Assembly (NCBI GenBank): GCA_034698045.1
Contig: JAQGAU010000050.1
Span: 1 to 48,565, forward strand
Origin: Paramacrobiotus richtersi
Taxonomy: Eukaryota; Tardigrada; Eutardigrada; Parachela; Macrobiotidae
Direction of reading: 5' to 3'
DNA length: 48,565 nucleotides
Positions 21,420 through 33,957 of this stretch are shown in pieces (position 1 is the stretch's first letter; each line of letters opens with the position of its first letter). The position numbers were made by a program, and so were the translations under genes. The notes beneath the pieces are model-generated. The model saw nothing but the letters and a program-made list of their open reading frames with translations. It was not told the origin of the DNA and made no database searches.

Positions 21420-22147
21420 ACGATGCGCTAACTAGATGCGAAGTTCTACGAACTGTGTCAGTCATTTCTACTTGCGTAACGTTTCGAGATGCTTGGGTAC
21501 TGTCCACCATCGTTTTAGCTATGTAACAGTCACTGTTTCCCATAGTCTGACAACTGTACCGCTTTAACAACGTTGTCGCGTAATACAGTTCGAGAAAACG
21601 AACAGGACCAAATCGAAACTTTTCCCAGTACTGCAACTTAGGATTCGGTTACTAGGTCTTCACGACTAAGTCTTTATTTCTTGCTTCTGCCGTTCTCCTG
21701 TAACAATATCACTAGTTAAAGAAATATGCGACAAATTATATTATATTTTATAGGCAAAAGCCCGATGTGTAAACAAGCTCAACAAAAGTCATCAAAAAAG
21801 AAAATCAGATAAACATATCTGATAAAACCCTTGTCCTAGTTGGCACGTGAGAGCAGCTGCTAATATACACAGCGGTAAACAGTAAACACCTTTGAGTATG
21901 CATGCTTGAGCTTATTCCATTTTCGATTTCAACACAACAAAAAAAGCCAATTGCTCGCTAAATCACAAAATAACTCCAAACTCAAGAACAGAATACTGAA
22001 GAACCTTTGGATATCCGTTAGAAACAAAAAGCAACAATGATTAAAACAAAAGAAACAGATCGTACAATCTACTAGGCACCGATAGGCAAAAGCAAAAGAA
22101 ACTATTACTACCCACAGAAAAAGCAACAACAGACGCCTGAATCGCCT
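21420..22147. other. Intergenic stretch between convergent genes
   Basis: The 3' ends of the GPCR gene (plus) and the condensin gene (minus) face each other. The region is AT-rich, with no further gene seen. Confidence 0.5.
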
Positions 22148-25100
22148 CTACCTCGTGTCTTCCATTCGTACCCGCTTCTTCCGACTCCCCGACACAACAG
22201 ACGCAGCACCCGACGGATTCCGACTTCCGGACGTCACAATCGATGGATTGCGGTTTGTAGAAACTGCAACTGACGCATTCCGACTTCCCGACGCAATAGG
22301 GATCTCCACCGACAAATTCCGACTGCCGTACGAACTAACCGACACATTCCGTCGTTCGGAAGCAGCCGACGTCAATCCGGACGTCGCCCGGCTCGTCACG
22401 GTGGTAGATGTCACCACGGACGCGGTTTCTGTGTCGCTCTCGTCACTATCTCCTTCGTCCGCTGCCGGACGAAGATTCTCAGTGGCGGTCGTCGGATCGG
22501 ATGATTGGGACGCGGTGGTGACGGGCTGGAAGACGGAGAACGGCATCGGCAGTTTGAAGAGTTTCCGGACGTATGAATCGGTCAGGCGGTTGAGGTGGGG
22601 ATGGGCGCGGGTGTAGGCGGACATCTCCTCGTCGGTCAGGACGTAGACATCGGCCAGGTCTTCCGGACAGATAAGGCACAGTTTCTACAAAATAATTCGC
22701 TGCTTATAGTAAAGCCCGGCAAAGAATGTCACTGCTTACCTTTTCGTAAGCCAGATGCAGTAAACAACTGAAGACAACGCTCGGGTTGATGTGGCGGTGC
22801 TGTTTACGGTCCAGCATGAGATACACCCATTCCATCAGGTGGCGGGCACGTAGATACGGCATCACGGCTCCGTGGCGTCCGCGACCACGTTCCCACGCCC
22901 GTTTCCGGTACTTGGTCAGCAGGATGTAGGTCTTCTGTACCGCCAGCTTCATCTGACCGATATTCACGCCGGAGCCGGTACAATCTCGTAGAGCAATGTT
23001 CTACAAGCGACAAACGTCAGATAACAGAAACTGAATAACAAATCTATTCACATCATAGTGGTTAACCTAAGAACCTGTATATACGGTACGAAACATCTCA
23101 ACATACCTCAGCAAACTCAAAATTGGTCTCGGGCGCATAATCCTCTTCTGTAAGCATCTGCAGCGCATCCTCGCGTACCAGCTCCATCCCGGCTTGCCGC
23201 ACATCCTGGGCACTCAATATCCCCAGATCCTGATCCCGCGCATTCCCCGGAACGGCAATGGCATCCCGCCACTCCTCCCCGGTCACGGCCTGCTCGGGGG
23301 AACCCACCCCCGGCGCGCCTGTCGGCACCTGGCCTTCGTTGTTCTCCACATCGGTCTCCATAGCGGGATCTTCGTTAATCTTCTCTGGGTTGATGGGTGG
23401 GTCGGCGGGGAAGTCGTCGAGTGCAGGGGGGATGTCGGACTGCTCCTCCATGTGCGAAGTGCTCCGGTCGTCGGGCGCCGGGGAGGCGGCGGTGCTGGCG
23501 TCAGGGTGGAGGGGGCTGCTGATGGTATCGGCAAAATCCTAAGAAAATTACATCGTTACAAATGTATCGCGTGTCCACACTACTGCTACGGAATTTTTTT
23601 CTACCAGATCATTTAGCAGAGGAAAATGTATTGCAGATTACCACAAATTGAATCGAGCTACTGCTAAAAATATTTAACAAATATTATTAAAAAACTTATC
23701 TCTATAAATGTTCGCCTTTCTAATTATCAACAATTAAAAACAAATCATTCTGAAAATCTCCATTATAAAAACTGAAAGCACCGAAATTTTATTAATATTT
23801 AAAACAAATTCAGCGGAATGAATGAACCCATGGAACGACAATAAAGGACACGAACTAATGCCGCCGATAATAAAACGTGCGATCAAAAAAAGTTAAACAA
23901 ATCCTGCAAAAACTGTCAGCATTTGACGATGTGGTCCTGTTACAATTACGAACTGAACTTTTATGGTCAAAAGATTGAAAAATAATGTCTCACACTACAA
24001 GCACAAAGAAAAGCAAAGAATTTTGGATGCAGAAAAGCATAAACGAAAAAGCAGTTGGGAGAACCAATGGCTTGCCTCCAGTTCGGAAATGTCCTCGGAC
24101 GACAGCGAGTAGTTATCGTCATTGTCGCCCCACCCCCGCTGCAGACGCTCCAAATCCGGATCAAAATCCTCATCGTACACCCGTCGGCAGGCCAACACCA
24201 ACTCGTCCTTATTGATGTCGGTGTTGTCGCCTTTCTCAGTCGTACTATCCAGCCAGGTCAACACATTCTGCAAGCAAACACAGGAGAAGCTGTTGTAAAG
24301 GTGCCAAACCAAGTGGACGAACACAAAATGACACGCTCAGCATTCGTTGCACAAGAACACAACAAATAAATAAATAAAAAATATTACTGATAAATCATTA
24401 TTTAAGTTAATTAACGACAGTTACCAATAAATTAGTATCGTGCAAGAAATGATAACCACTCAACAAATTATTATTATTTAGCAAATTATTATTATTTAAT
24501 AATTCATTATTGTTTAAGAATTATCATTGTTTAACAAACGATTATCACTTAATAAACGATTATCATTCAATAATTTATTATTGTTTAGGAAACTATCATT
24601 ATTCAATGAATTATTATTATTCAATGATTTATTAGTTAATAATAATTTGTTATTGTTTAAAAATTATCATTATTTAATAAACTATTAATCTTTAATAAAT
24701 TCTTACTATCTGATAAACTATTGTTATTAATAAATCAGTAAATTTAATTAATTAATTAACAAACTAATAACGTAACAAATCAATAACAAATTGAACGCTG
24801 TAATGTACACTACAACAATAACCTATAACAACGTAAACTCACTAAAAATATATTTACAATTATGTTTAATCAGTTAAATTCCTACTTCCAACACACACCA
24901 TAAACAGAGCAGTAACCGCCAGTTAAATCTTGTGCTAAAAGCAAATGCTTTCAACCAGTTACCAGCTCAGAACTTACCTCGAGATTCTTCTGCAGTGCTT
25001 TGGTCTGTACCGCCAAAAAGTTGACAATACTCTCCGGATCGAAACTTGTCAACCCCACCGGCAGTTCAATAAAGTTGCGCGACGGATTAACGATGGGTGG

Positions 25101-28100
25101 GGCGTCCTTACGGGGACTCTTAATGAGCTGACGGACCAGTTTATCTTTGGAATCGTTGCGCGTGGTGTTCCGCTTGGAGCGGGCCATCAGGCTCACTACT
25201 CGCTGGAGATCCTCGGCCGTGAAAGTCAGTGACTCGGGGAAATCGGCGTTCTTCTCCGCTTTACTCAGACCCTTCATGGAGGTCAGGGTGGTGTCGAGTT
25301 GATTCAGGACGGCAAATTTATCTGCAAAACAACCAACTACAATAAACCAGCGTACAAACATAATGACATAATAAAGCTGAGTATTTTCCCGATAGCAGCC
25401 ACTAGATAAAAAAAACGGTTAGCGCCGATACAGCCACATTACAGATAACAAAATTAACCGTTTACAAATCGGGGAAACTCGTCAGAATAAAAGTATGTTC
25501 ATAATAAAAATGTAAAAAATAAACAAACTGTTAAAAAATACAGCCTTTATTGCGTTTCGGTCCCGGTCGCCATAAAATAACAACACACAGGCCTGTAAAC
25601 CTCATAGCATCATGCTGATCTGCTTATCTGTACTGCGTTAAAACTGAGCCGATGAACTTATATTTCCTATGTCATTTTCCTATTGTGTTGTTACATATAT
25701 ACTTTTGTTACATAATTACTAATTTGTTATATAATTTTCTTATATTAAATCTTGATCAACGAAGGACACGCCATATCGTGTTAATCAAACGATTATCCTA
25801 CCGACAACGGTGGGCACTTCCTGGACGACCGATCCGTAGCGGCCCTTCTTGGACTTGTGTGACGACGTGCTCCCCGCTTCGGAGGGCGCACGCACGGAGC
25901 GATTCTCCGATAAGGCACGTGGCGGAGGATTCTGCCCGCTGAAAGAGCAAACTCATATACAATCTAACTAACAATAAAAAAGAAAAAATAACCAATAAAA
26001 AAACTTGTTTAAATCAAGTTTCTAAACACACTCTCTGCGATCACCACAATCAGGAAGTAGAAAAATTTCTAAAATTTAATATGACTATGCTTTTAAGCCA
26101 GGACCATAACGATCACACGCATAACATAACAGAATACATATTCTTACGCAAAGCGGAATGGATCGCTGGAATGCTCCGAACCACCGTACTCCGGTGCGTT
26201 CTCATTGTTGGGCATGTCCATGTCCTCAATGGGGGGAATGTTCTCGGCTGGCGGGTCCGATGCCCGCCGAACGGCGGCCCGCTCCTCCTCATCGTCCACG
26301 ATGGTGTCACCGTGGAAATCATCCCGAGATTCCGGATCTACAACACGAGCACCATACATACTTGCTTTCTACCACGTTCTGCCAAAAAAAGTATGGCGAA
26401 AACAGCTTCGATACAGATAAATGTTTTTTACTATTTTTATTATAATTTTAATAGTGGTTTTTGTTATAATAATTATAAAATAGGGTAGTTATTTTTTATA
26501 AAATGTTTAAAGAAATCTAAAAATTTCAGGGTGGGTATTTTCTCTGAATTACTGACAAGATCTCCTATCAAAAACGTGAATGCCAAAGAGACTGCTGGTA
26601 ATAAACTGATTCAGTAACAACACATCAAATAGCAAATAATTAAGAACAGAAAAAATAAATTAAAAACACTAAAAATTGTCCACAAAAAAATGCTTAATAA
26701 TTATAAACAAAATACATTCAAAACAATAAAAATTGTTAATCCGAATTTTACCTTCACCAAAAAATGCCTCATATAAAAAAATAAATACAAAACAATAAAA
26801 ATTGTTATTCCGAATTGTACATTCACCAAAAAAATGCTTACTATAAAAACTGTTTGAAAAATTTGTTATTTAAAAAAATGTTATTCCGAATTGTACATTC
26901 ACCAAAAAAATGCTTAATATAAAAATTGTTTATAACAATTGTTTGAAAAATTTGTTATTTAAATACATGTTATTTTGAATTGTACATTCACGAAGAAAAA
27001 TGCTTAATATAAAAATAAATAAATTACGAAACGAATTATATATTCTCATTGCACGAACTGCATAAGGCCGTAAAGCTCCTATCACACATCGCACTATCCG
27101 TATCCAGTTGGTGTAGAAAGAAGCGATCCTTACCCAAGGGAACCTGGAAAGACGCGTTGAATTTGGATGGGACAATTTCCCGTGACTCGGCCTCATCCTC
27201 CTCCTCCATCTGCGGGTCATCTTCCACCAACTGATGCACACTGCCGTCCACAGCGGCAATACAGCAGTCATGGAACTGCTTTGCCAAACTCTCGCTGCTG
27301 ACCGTGTTATCTTGAATTTCCCGGTAATTGCGCTTCTGAAGAACGAAGAAAAACGTTTCTAACCAACAACAATAATGTAAACAGATGACAAGCGCTTTGA
27401 CTGTGATTGACATTTAGCAAAGAGAAAAACTATCAGAACCACTCAGCAGCGGAATGCGCCTCAAGCTTATGTCCCACATTTAGCGATTTAGCGTATCACA
27501 TTAACCTACCTTATTTGACCGAGCTGATTCGGTATGAAGTGTTTATGATTTTCCGATTTTATTTATTTTTATTATATTTATTTTTTGTATTATTTTACAC
27601 ATTCTTCTTTTTATTTTCGTTTCTATTGTATAATACTTTGCGATTAAATTTTCATCATTGTAGTATGCACTATTCACTTCGAGTAATAAAGGTAGTTAAA
27701 TAATTTATTTAACGAAACACCACACAAAATTTAGTTATTCAAGTAGAAGAGAAAAAGATAAAAACAGAAGCGAACAAGTGAAACAACAAGCTGGCATGCA
27801 ATCACATGCTGCTCGGGATTCGGTAGATAATCAAAATTTTCTTTGTAAAAAGCGAACGTAACCCACCACTTTTTCCGAGGCCGACTGTTCCGCTTTGGCA
27901 ATCTGTTTTTCCTGTCCTTTGGTAAACGTCACACATGAATCCACCGTAAGGCGTTGATTCAATTTGAGCTGCTGACCTGGTAAATCACAGAAAAAAAACA
28001 TTATCGAATGACTGAAATCACCTTTCCCTTACTGATGGAACGCAATGAAACGCAAAGAATAAATGCAATAAAAATAACAATTTTAATTAATAATTTTAAT

Positions 28101-30760
28101 AGAAAATGAAAAAGGTTTTAATAAATTTATTTGTATAATAATTTGTCAATTTGTAAATTTATACTGTATTATTTAATAAAATAATAAATTTATTAAACGA
28201 GCTTGAATGACTAGGGTTGAAATTCACAAGGATTTTGGCCAATTTGAAAGGATTTGAAATGAAACTGATTTGAAATGATTTGATTTGATTTTGAAACAGC
28301 AAATTAAATTAAATAAAATAATAAAATATTGAAAATTCCCTTTAGTCAGAAAATACACAATAAAATTGTATAAGCATAATCTAAAAAGTGTTTAAGCATA
28401 TTTCCACGCAGATGTAGAGTAGGCATATTTTACAGGCATCCCTTGCTTCAGCTTTTAAAAAAACGGCAAACTATCAGCCGTGGTTTTGCAAAAAAATCGC
28501 GATTTTTTACATTTCAAGCTCATTTCAAGACTGTTTCATGTTTCAAACTTTCAAACAGTTTCTCATTTCAAATCAAATTCTTGTCAAATTCAAACAGGCC
28601 GTCGTTTGATGTGATTTGAAATTGATTTGATGCTTGAAACTTGAAATATTTGAAATCTTGATTTCAACCCTACTTGAATCAGAATATAAAAAAAAAATGT
28701 TTTACTAAGTTTATTCGAAAAAGAATTATTCAATTTAAATAATTTAACTTATGATTTAAACAAAAATAATTTTGATACATTTATTTATTTAATGATCATT
28801 AAGTACTCAATTATTTATTAATTTTATTTATTGAATTTCTCGGAACGAAAAAATCTACTAACCCTCGATAACAGGAATTTATGCAGTTTGCAAACGGTGG
28901 GATTGTCGTAACAATAACTAACGCATAAATTTGTCAATTTCTACACCACAATCCCACGAAAACAAGGTCGTCAAACATACTTAAAAGCAGCAGCCCCTTC
29001 TCCGCCGCCTGCACCGCCTCTTTCTTCGGCTTGGGGGCGCTCCGCTGGGATGCGGGGCGGGTGTCCTCGTCACTTCCGGTGGAAACGGGTAGCATGTGTT
29101 TATAGCGCTGCACACACGTCAGACTGGGGTCCATGACGAAGGTCAGTCGGTCGGTGTTCTCGATCCGCTCACCCTGGTGGATCCAGCTGTCCTTCATCAC
29201 GCCCGGCTGGACGTTGCCGATTAGACTCCAATAACGCGAGACAAACTACAAATATTCCACGAAATTAGCATAGAATTGTCAACCCACCGCACTACTGAAA
29301 AAAACCCAAGCTGCAGATAGATGGAATTATTCAGTCAAGGAATAGATATAAATTTAACGCGAGGAATACGATAGGAATCAATCAGAACACACTGCGATAG
29401 AAACTGCAAAATCCATTTATTTAAAGGAATTTATTTAATTTCCACCAGAAACATATACTTTTCAAAAATTTTGTCATACGAATATAACGCATTGCAGAAA
29501 ACGGAAAAAAATGGTTATGTGATGTTTGAACAGGAAAATACTGAGACAAATAATTCAACAAAGTATGTTTATAAGAAAAAAAGTCTGAAATCATCTTAAA
29601 AAATCCAATAAAATTATAAAAAAAATAAATAAAAATGCCAAATGTCATAACGGTTCAGTTTATATTCATAATACTCACGTTAGCATTAATCTCCGTCTCG
29701 GCACACGCCAACCCCTCCGCATCCTCAATAATCCGGCTCTTCCGGTTCTTTTTCACCCTCTTCGTCACCACCTCCTCGACGGCCTGCACCTCCTCCTCCT
29801 GAACCTCCTTCTCGCCCTCACTCTCCCGCACCTCCTCGGCCTCATCCGCCGTCCCCTCGGCGTCCGTTTCCTCCTTCTCCTTGGTTTTGAGACGTTTCCC
29901 CTTAGCCACCCGCTCCAGATCATCCGTCAAATCCGTCGCATAAAGACGTGTGTTTTCAACGCGCATACCGTAGATCTTCCCGCAGGTCTCCAAACGGGAC
30001 GCGTACATCTTGATTTCGTCGGTGGTGCCGGTGTCGGGGGTCAGGGGGATGTCGGAGCGCTTTAACAGCTCGTAGGTGCAGTCGATCATCTTGATGTCGA
30101 AGGCGTTGCGTGGAGTGATTTTCTGCAATAAAAGAAAAAATCGTCAAGAAATTTGCATTAAACACGGCGCTCTACACGAGTTCCATGTGTACGTCTTGTG
30201 TATATTAGTTGATGGTTACAGGACGGCGATGAGATACGCCAGATTTACTATCAAAATGAGCATTTCCAAATAAAACAGGTTACAGCTCTTCCAACTTCCA
30301 AGGGATTAGATTTCGATATGTAAAGGCTCCGGAGAATCGTTTGCATAGAAAAATACTGAAAAATATTTACTAAATATAATGCATTGGAAACTTACCCGCT
30401 TGAGAGACATCTCGACAACATCTTTGGAATAATGCTCCAGCGCGTCCGTATCCAGATCTTCCAATCTGGCCTGACGTCGCCTGCAAGATTAAAGGCATCT
30501 CAAGACGCTGGAAAAAATTCTAGATATCCACGATATATTTACTGCGAGACAATTAGACGGAGTTGGTTTTGCTGCAAAATTTACCCGCCATTTTTAGTAA
30601 CCGTTGATATCACCGTTGAGCTGACATCCAGATTGGTTCCCAGAGATAAAACGGGATTAACCTGCTGGGTGGGTGTCCTGAATGTCGAAGGTTCATGAGA
30701 GTTGCGGGGGGTTCGGGGACCCGCAGTCGTTCCCCTTCTGGAGGGAGCGGGTCTCGACAT
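22148..30760 (-). CDS. NCAPH: Condensin I subunit CAP-H (Barren kleisin)
   Basis: Thirteen exons join in phase to 1123 aa: 30760-30585, 30480-30396, 30122-29679, 29245-28981, 27976-27870, 27335-27134, 26337-26148, 25938-25802, 25321-24978, 24267-24076, 23538-23107, 23000-22740 and 22684-22148. Kleisin N-terminal region, about residues 59-160: RRQARLEDLDTDALEHYSKD, SLKRKITPRNAFDIKMIDC, then KIYGMRVENTRLYATDL, matching the SMC2-binding helices of CAP-H (NKI.TKNAF..HLID; KIYAVRVD). C-terminal winged helix, about 859-965: VNIGQMKLAVQKTYILL and NPSVVFSCLLHLAYEKKLCL, as in FACLLHLANEK. The middle is acidic and disordered. The protein is longer than the 741-aa human one, partly from a Ser/Thr-rich tail with SGSRN(A/P)S repeats. 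The intron after exon 10 seems to be GC-AG. It bridges SMC2 and SMC4 in mitotic chromosome condensation. Confidence 0.88.
24440..24740. repeat. AT-rich degenerate tandem repeat in a condensin gene intron
   Basis: TTATTATT and ATTATCATT(G/T)TTTAA(C/T)AAA blocks repeat roughly every 20-25 bp inside the intron between exons 10 and 9. It has no coding content. Confidence 0.6.
26720..27015. repeat. Tandem repeat, about 80-110 bp unit, in a condensin gene intron
   Basis: TTATTCCGAATTGTACATTC followed by ACCAAAAAAATGCTTA(A/C)TATAAAAA recurs at about 26800, 26880 and 26970, with a more diverged copy at about 26735. It lies between exons 7 and 6. Confidence 0.75.
28212..28672. mobile_element. 461-bp fold-back element rich in TTTGAAAT, in a condensin gene intron
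   Basis: The ends are TAGGGTTGAAAT (28212-28223) and ATTTCAACCCTA (28661-28672). Flanks CTTGAATGAC and CTTGAATCAG look like a degraded target duplication of about 10 bp. The interior is a mirror-like array of ATTTGAAAT and ATTTCAAAT motifs. The class is uncertain. Confidence 0.65.
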
Positions 30761-32796
30761 TTCCACATCAACGCTTTTTCATGCAATAATTTCTAATTTC
30801 TGGATGGACAAGTGGCTAACGATCAATCACCCAACCGTCAAAACGCTGCCAAACGAAGCACGATCAAAGAATTGAGTCTGATAAGAACAAAAGTTACAAA
30901 ACGAATTGTCAGAACTCAAAAGATTTTAAGGATGTGAACGTGAACTTTTACTCTGGCTGTCTCTGTTGTGAATCTCGTTTCTCGAATAAAAAAAAATCTT
31001 TCGACGCTAATTGAGAGTATTGTGTACGAGCGTCACGAGGATTTTCATAAGGGGTGCGCGCAAATTTCTGTAGCACGATTACCGTGTGGCGCGGCAGCTC
31101 GTAACCCTGCTCCACTCCGGAAAGCACGCACAGTGCCGGGTTGGTAATTCCAATAATTCGATTCCATCGATGAGCGGAAATCACGGAACAGCTCATCGGA
31201 AAGGAATCTGTTGTTTAGTCAGCCGGTAGTTCTGATCGGACGACATCGGCACGGATGATAAAGGAGTTTTGTTTATTTGTCATTCCGAATGTATTGTGTG
31301 GATGATGTTTCTTACGCGTCTTCCACCTGGTTAGTGACACCTGTAGTGCGTATTGCGTTTGTATGTGCAACCATACTCAACGTGCGGTGGGCTCATAGCA
31401 TAACATAAACGGATATACTCATAGCATAAACGGATGTACAGTATAAGTTCCCGGCTTTCCACTTTTTCCCAACATGTGAGGGCAAAAAAGCCTGACCAAA
31501 GAACGGAAGAAAGAAAAAAATTTCAGTTAATTGTTTTTAGAATTTGTTAACAAGTTCTAAAAACAATTAACTGAAATTTTTTCTTCTTCATCTTTTCTCG
31601 GGCGTACTTATTGTGGGTTTGTGACATCGGGAGTTCTTGTATAGGCAGTATATACAGTATATACTATACATATATCAAGGTACATCTCATGTTTAATTGT
31701 AGTTATAAGGTGCCAGAAAATTTTCAGTTTGCAATTGTAAACCAGCCCCGTTGATATATATGGGGGTACTGTTAAAAAAAATCAGACAGTATTAAAGCGC
31801 TGAAAATGTCTGGGCGCCTGGGCAGAGTTCTTTGCATGAACCGAATCGCAATTAATCCAGTATATACAGGCAGAACGGTATGTTCTTGCGCTCTGCGCCG
31901 AGTCTGCGGTTCGAAATATTAACAGGTACAGCCATTGTATTTGTTCAAAAGTGGAAGCTCATTCGGGAGAAGAACTTACAATAAGTCCCTGAATGTTACC
32001 GCTTATTATTGTTGTGGGATATTGTTGTGGATGGAAGCAAAAGAAGTGCTTCATTGTGCTGCACCAAAGCATGAAGCCATATGACCTCTGATTAGGAGTT
32101 CCTTAAAGACTTGTTTTTATCGTGAAACGCCAGCTTTGGCTCTGTTTAAGCAGCTTATGCTATTGCATACATCAGTAAACCTTTAGAAATGAAACTCAGC
32201 AAGCGTCAAGGTGGCGATCACAGACGCCGAACTGTACCGCAAACTGCCAGAGGTATCCTGCACCGTGAGCTGTATATACGTAGACGTATATAAAACGCAC
32301 GCACATGCATATAAAACTCAGAATAGTGACATGGTTTGACAAAAATCCCGAAGTATTTGAACAAATAATTCGGATGCGCTGTTAAATCTATGAAAGCTTC
32401 CACATAGATAGGTTGTTTGGGTTGTTTTTTGAGTCATCAGCTATTTCCATACAAACGCGCGTTTTGCTGATGCAAAAGAAGGCTAGCAGCCTTTCACTTC
32501 CGGCTCGATCGCATTGTGTAAACTAAACGTGAATTGCCCTGTACTCAGGCGGTATGTACATTGACGTCTGTTATCGACCAGGGTACCTTCATCTCCTCAC
32601 TCGCGTTGACGATTCAAAACAAAGTGACTCACCGTTTACGCGCATGCGGCAGTTTAAAGTGAGAAGGAACCAGCTGCTGAGCCACTAACTATTATCTACA
32701 ACCGAACAAACGCTCAGCGAGTGAGCATACTCGTAGAACCCGTAACTTATCCTCTGCTTTTATTAATTGCTTATCATTTTAAGTTTTGTTTCGAAA
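30761..32796. other. Intergenic stretch with a long palindrome
   Basis: Probably holds the condensin promoter near 30761-30950 and the next receptor's upstream region. No gene is recognised. A near-perfect hairpin lies at 31506-31589. Confidence 0.5.
31506..31589. repeat. 84-bp near-perfect palindrome
   Basis: The left arm contains TTTCAGTTAATTGTTTTTAG and the right arm CTAAAAACAATTAACTGAAA, with A-rich and T-rich outer ends (GAAGAAAGAAAAA / TTTTTTCTTCTTC) and a centre around TTGTTAACAAG. The arms total about 35 bp each. Confidence 0.85.
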
Positions 32797-33957
32797 ATGA
32801 ATGAAACCAGGACGATGTGTAAGGATACTCCACAATGCGACCATTGCCCCTTAAACTACACATCCACCGAGCTCGCGTTATCGACAAGCGCGTTCTTTAT
32901 CAGCTTGTGCTCCATAACCGCGAACAGTGTCTGTATCCTGGCCATCATGTTCTACCCCAAACTGGCCCATCGCAGAAATCTCCTCACTGTCTCCTTAAGC
33001 TTCTGTAACATCCTCATCGGCGGCTTAATAATCCCGATGAATGCAGCGTGGGCTTTGCACGGGGAATGTTGGTCGTGGGGACACGATAAATGTGTAGCGT
33101 TCGTTTCCTCGAAAGAGTACCTTTTATCTGTCGTCATCGCGCATTTCGCGGCGCAGAGTGTGGAAAGATATTTGTTTATCTGCCAAAAGAAACTGTACAA
33201 AAGTTTTCGAAAGCCATTGTACGGTGTCCTGGTATTGTGGTGTTGGATCGTTCCGCTGATCACTTCAAACTTTCGACGGTTGGTTGACATATGCTATGGC
33301 TTATACTGGCATAAGGCTCGTTGTAATGAACAGAACCAACCAGTGGACGCATGTGCAGCGTTTCACGATGGACAATGTGCATGTGTTATTGAATGCTATA
33401 CGACTTTCGAAATCGGATATCAAGTCACCTTACAAATACTGTTCCCGTTGTTTCTTATTGTTATCGCGTGGATTGGCCTGGTACCTGCTTGCATTCGGGG
33501 TTATCGGCTAGCGAAGCAAATACACGATAAAGTTGAGCAAATGCAGCTGCAGAGAAAAGAACACGGTCCTGAGATACCGAAAGTCGATTCCATATGGGAC
33601 ACTGAAGAGTTTCAACAGATCCGTACACCGTTAATTCTTTTAACCGGGTTCCTCCTGTGTTATGGAGTTTACATTTTTAAAAGCATCTGTAATATTGGTG
33701 GACTCTTTACTCTTGATGATTTCGTCAAGAAGAACGAACGGATGGGTGACCTGTACAAAAGTAACCAGACGGACTACTTTTCGTATTTCCATTCGCCGTA
33801 CAACACAATGCAGAGAAGCACGTATGGGCTGGCATATGTCTTTTCTCTGGTTATGCCGATTCTGTTGGTGGGATCCAGTAGGCACTACGCAGAAGGATTC
33901 CGGAGTGTGATTACGGCACGTTGGTCGAAACTCTGCGGTGTCGAAGAAAAGCATTGA
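32797..33957 (+). CDS. Single-exon rhodopsin-type GPCR, separate subfamily
   Basis: ATG at 32797 gives 386 aa with an N-glycosylation site at Asn2 (NET) and another at NYT before TM1. Hydrophobic segments: TM1 AFFISLCSITANSVCILAI (with the conserved Asn), TM2 LLTVSLSFCNILIGGLI, TM3 up to VVIAHFAAQSVERYLFI (ERY, the usual ionic-lock motif), TM4 LYGVLVLWCWIVPLI, TM5 QILFPLFLIVIAWIGLVP, TM6 LILLTGFLLCYGVYIF and TM7 YGLAYVFSLVMPILLVGS. MPILL stands in place of NPxxY. The second extracellular loop is Cys-rich (CNEQNQPVDACAAF, CACVIEC), suggesting extra disulfides. It lacks the NRIW motif of the upstream array, so it is not a recent member of it. Ligand unknown. No intron is needed for a complete frame. 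Confidence 0.8.
   Translation: MNETRTMCKDTPQCDHCPLNYTSTELALSTSAFFISLCSITANSVCILAIMFYPKLAHRRNLLTVSLSFCNILIGGLIIPMNAAWALHGECWSWGHDKCVAFVSSKEYLLSVVIAHFAAQSVERYLFICQKKLYKSFRKPLYGVLVLWCWIVPLITSNFRRLVDICYGLYWHKARCNEQNQPVDACAAFHDGQCACVIECYTTFEIGYQVTLQILFPLFLIVIAWIGLVPACIRGYRLAKQIHDKVEQMQLQRKEHGPEIPKVDSIWDTEEFQQIRTPLILLTGFLLCYGVYIFKSICNIGGLFTLDDFVKKNERMGDLYKSNQTDYFSYFHSPYNTMQRSTYGLAYVFSLVMPILLVGSSRHYAEGFRSVITARWSKLCGVEEKH

Noticed and set aside
22155-22616. Long forward frame opposite the condensin tail
   Set aside because: It is the complement of the Ser/Thr-rich last exon. The minus-strand exon has family similarity and correct splice phase.
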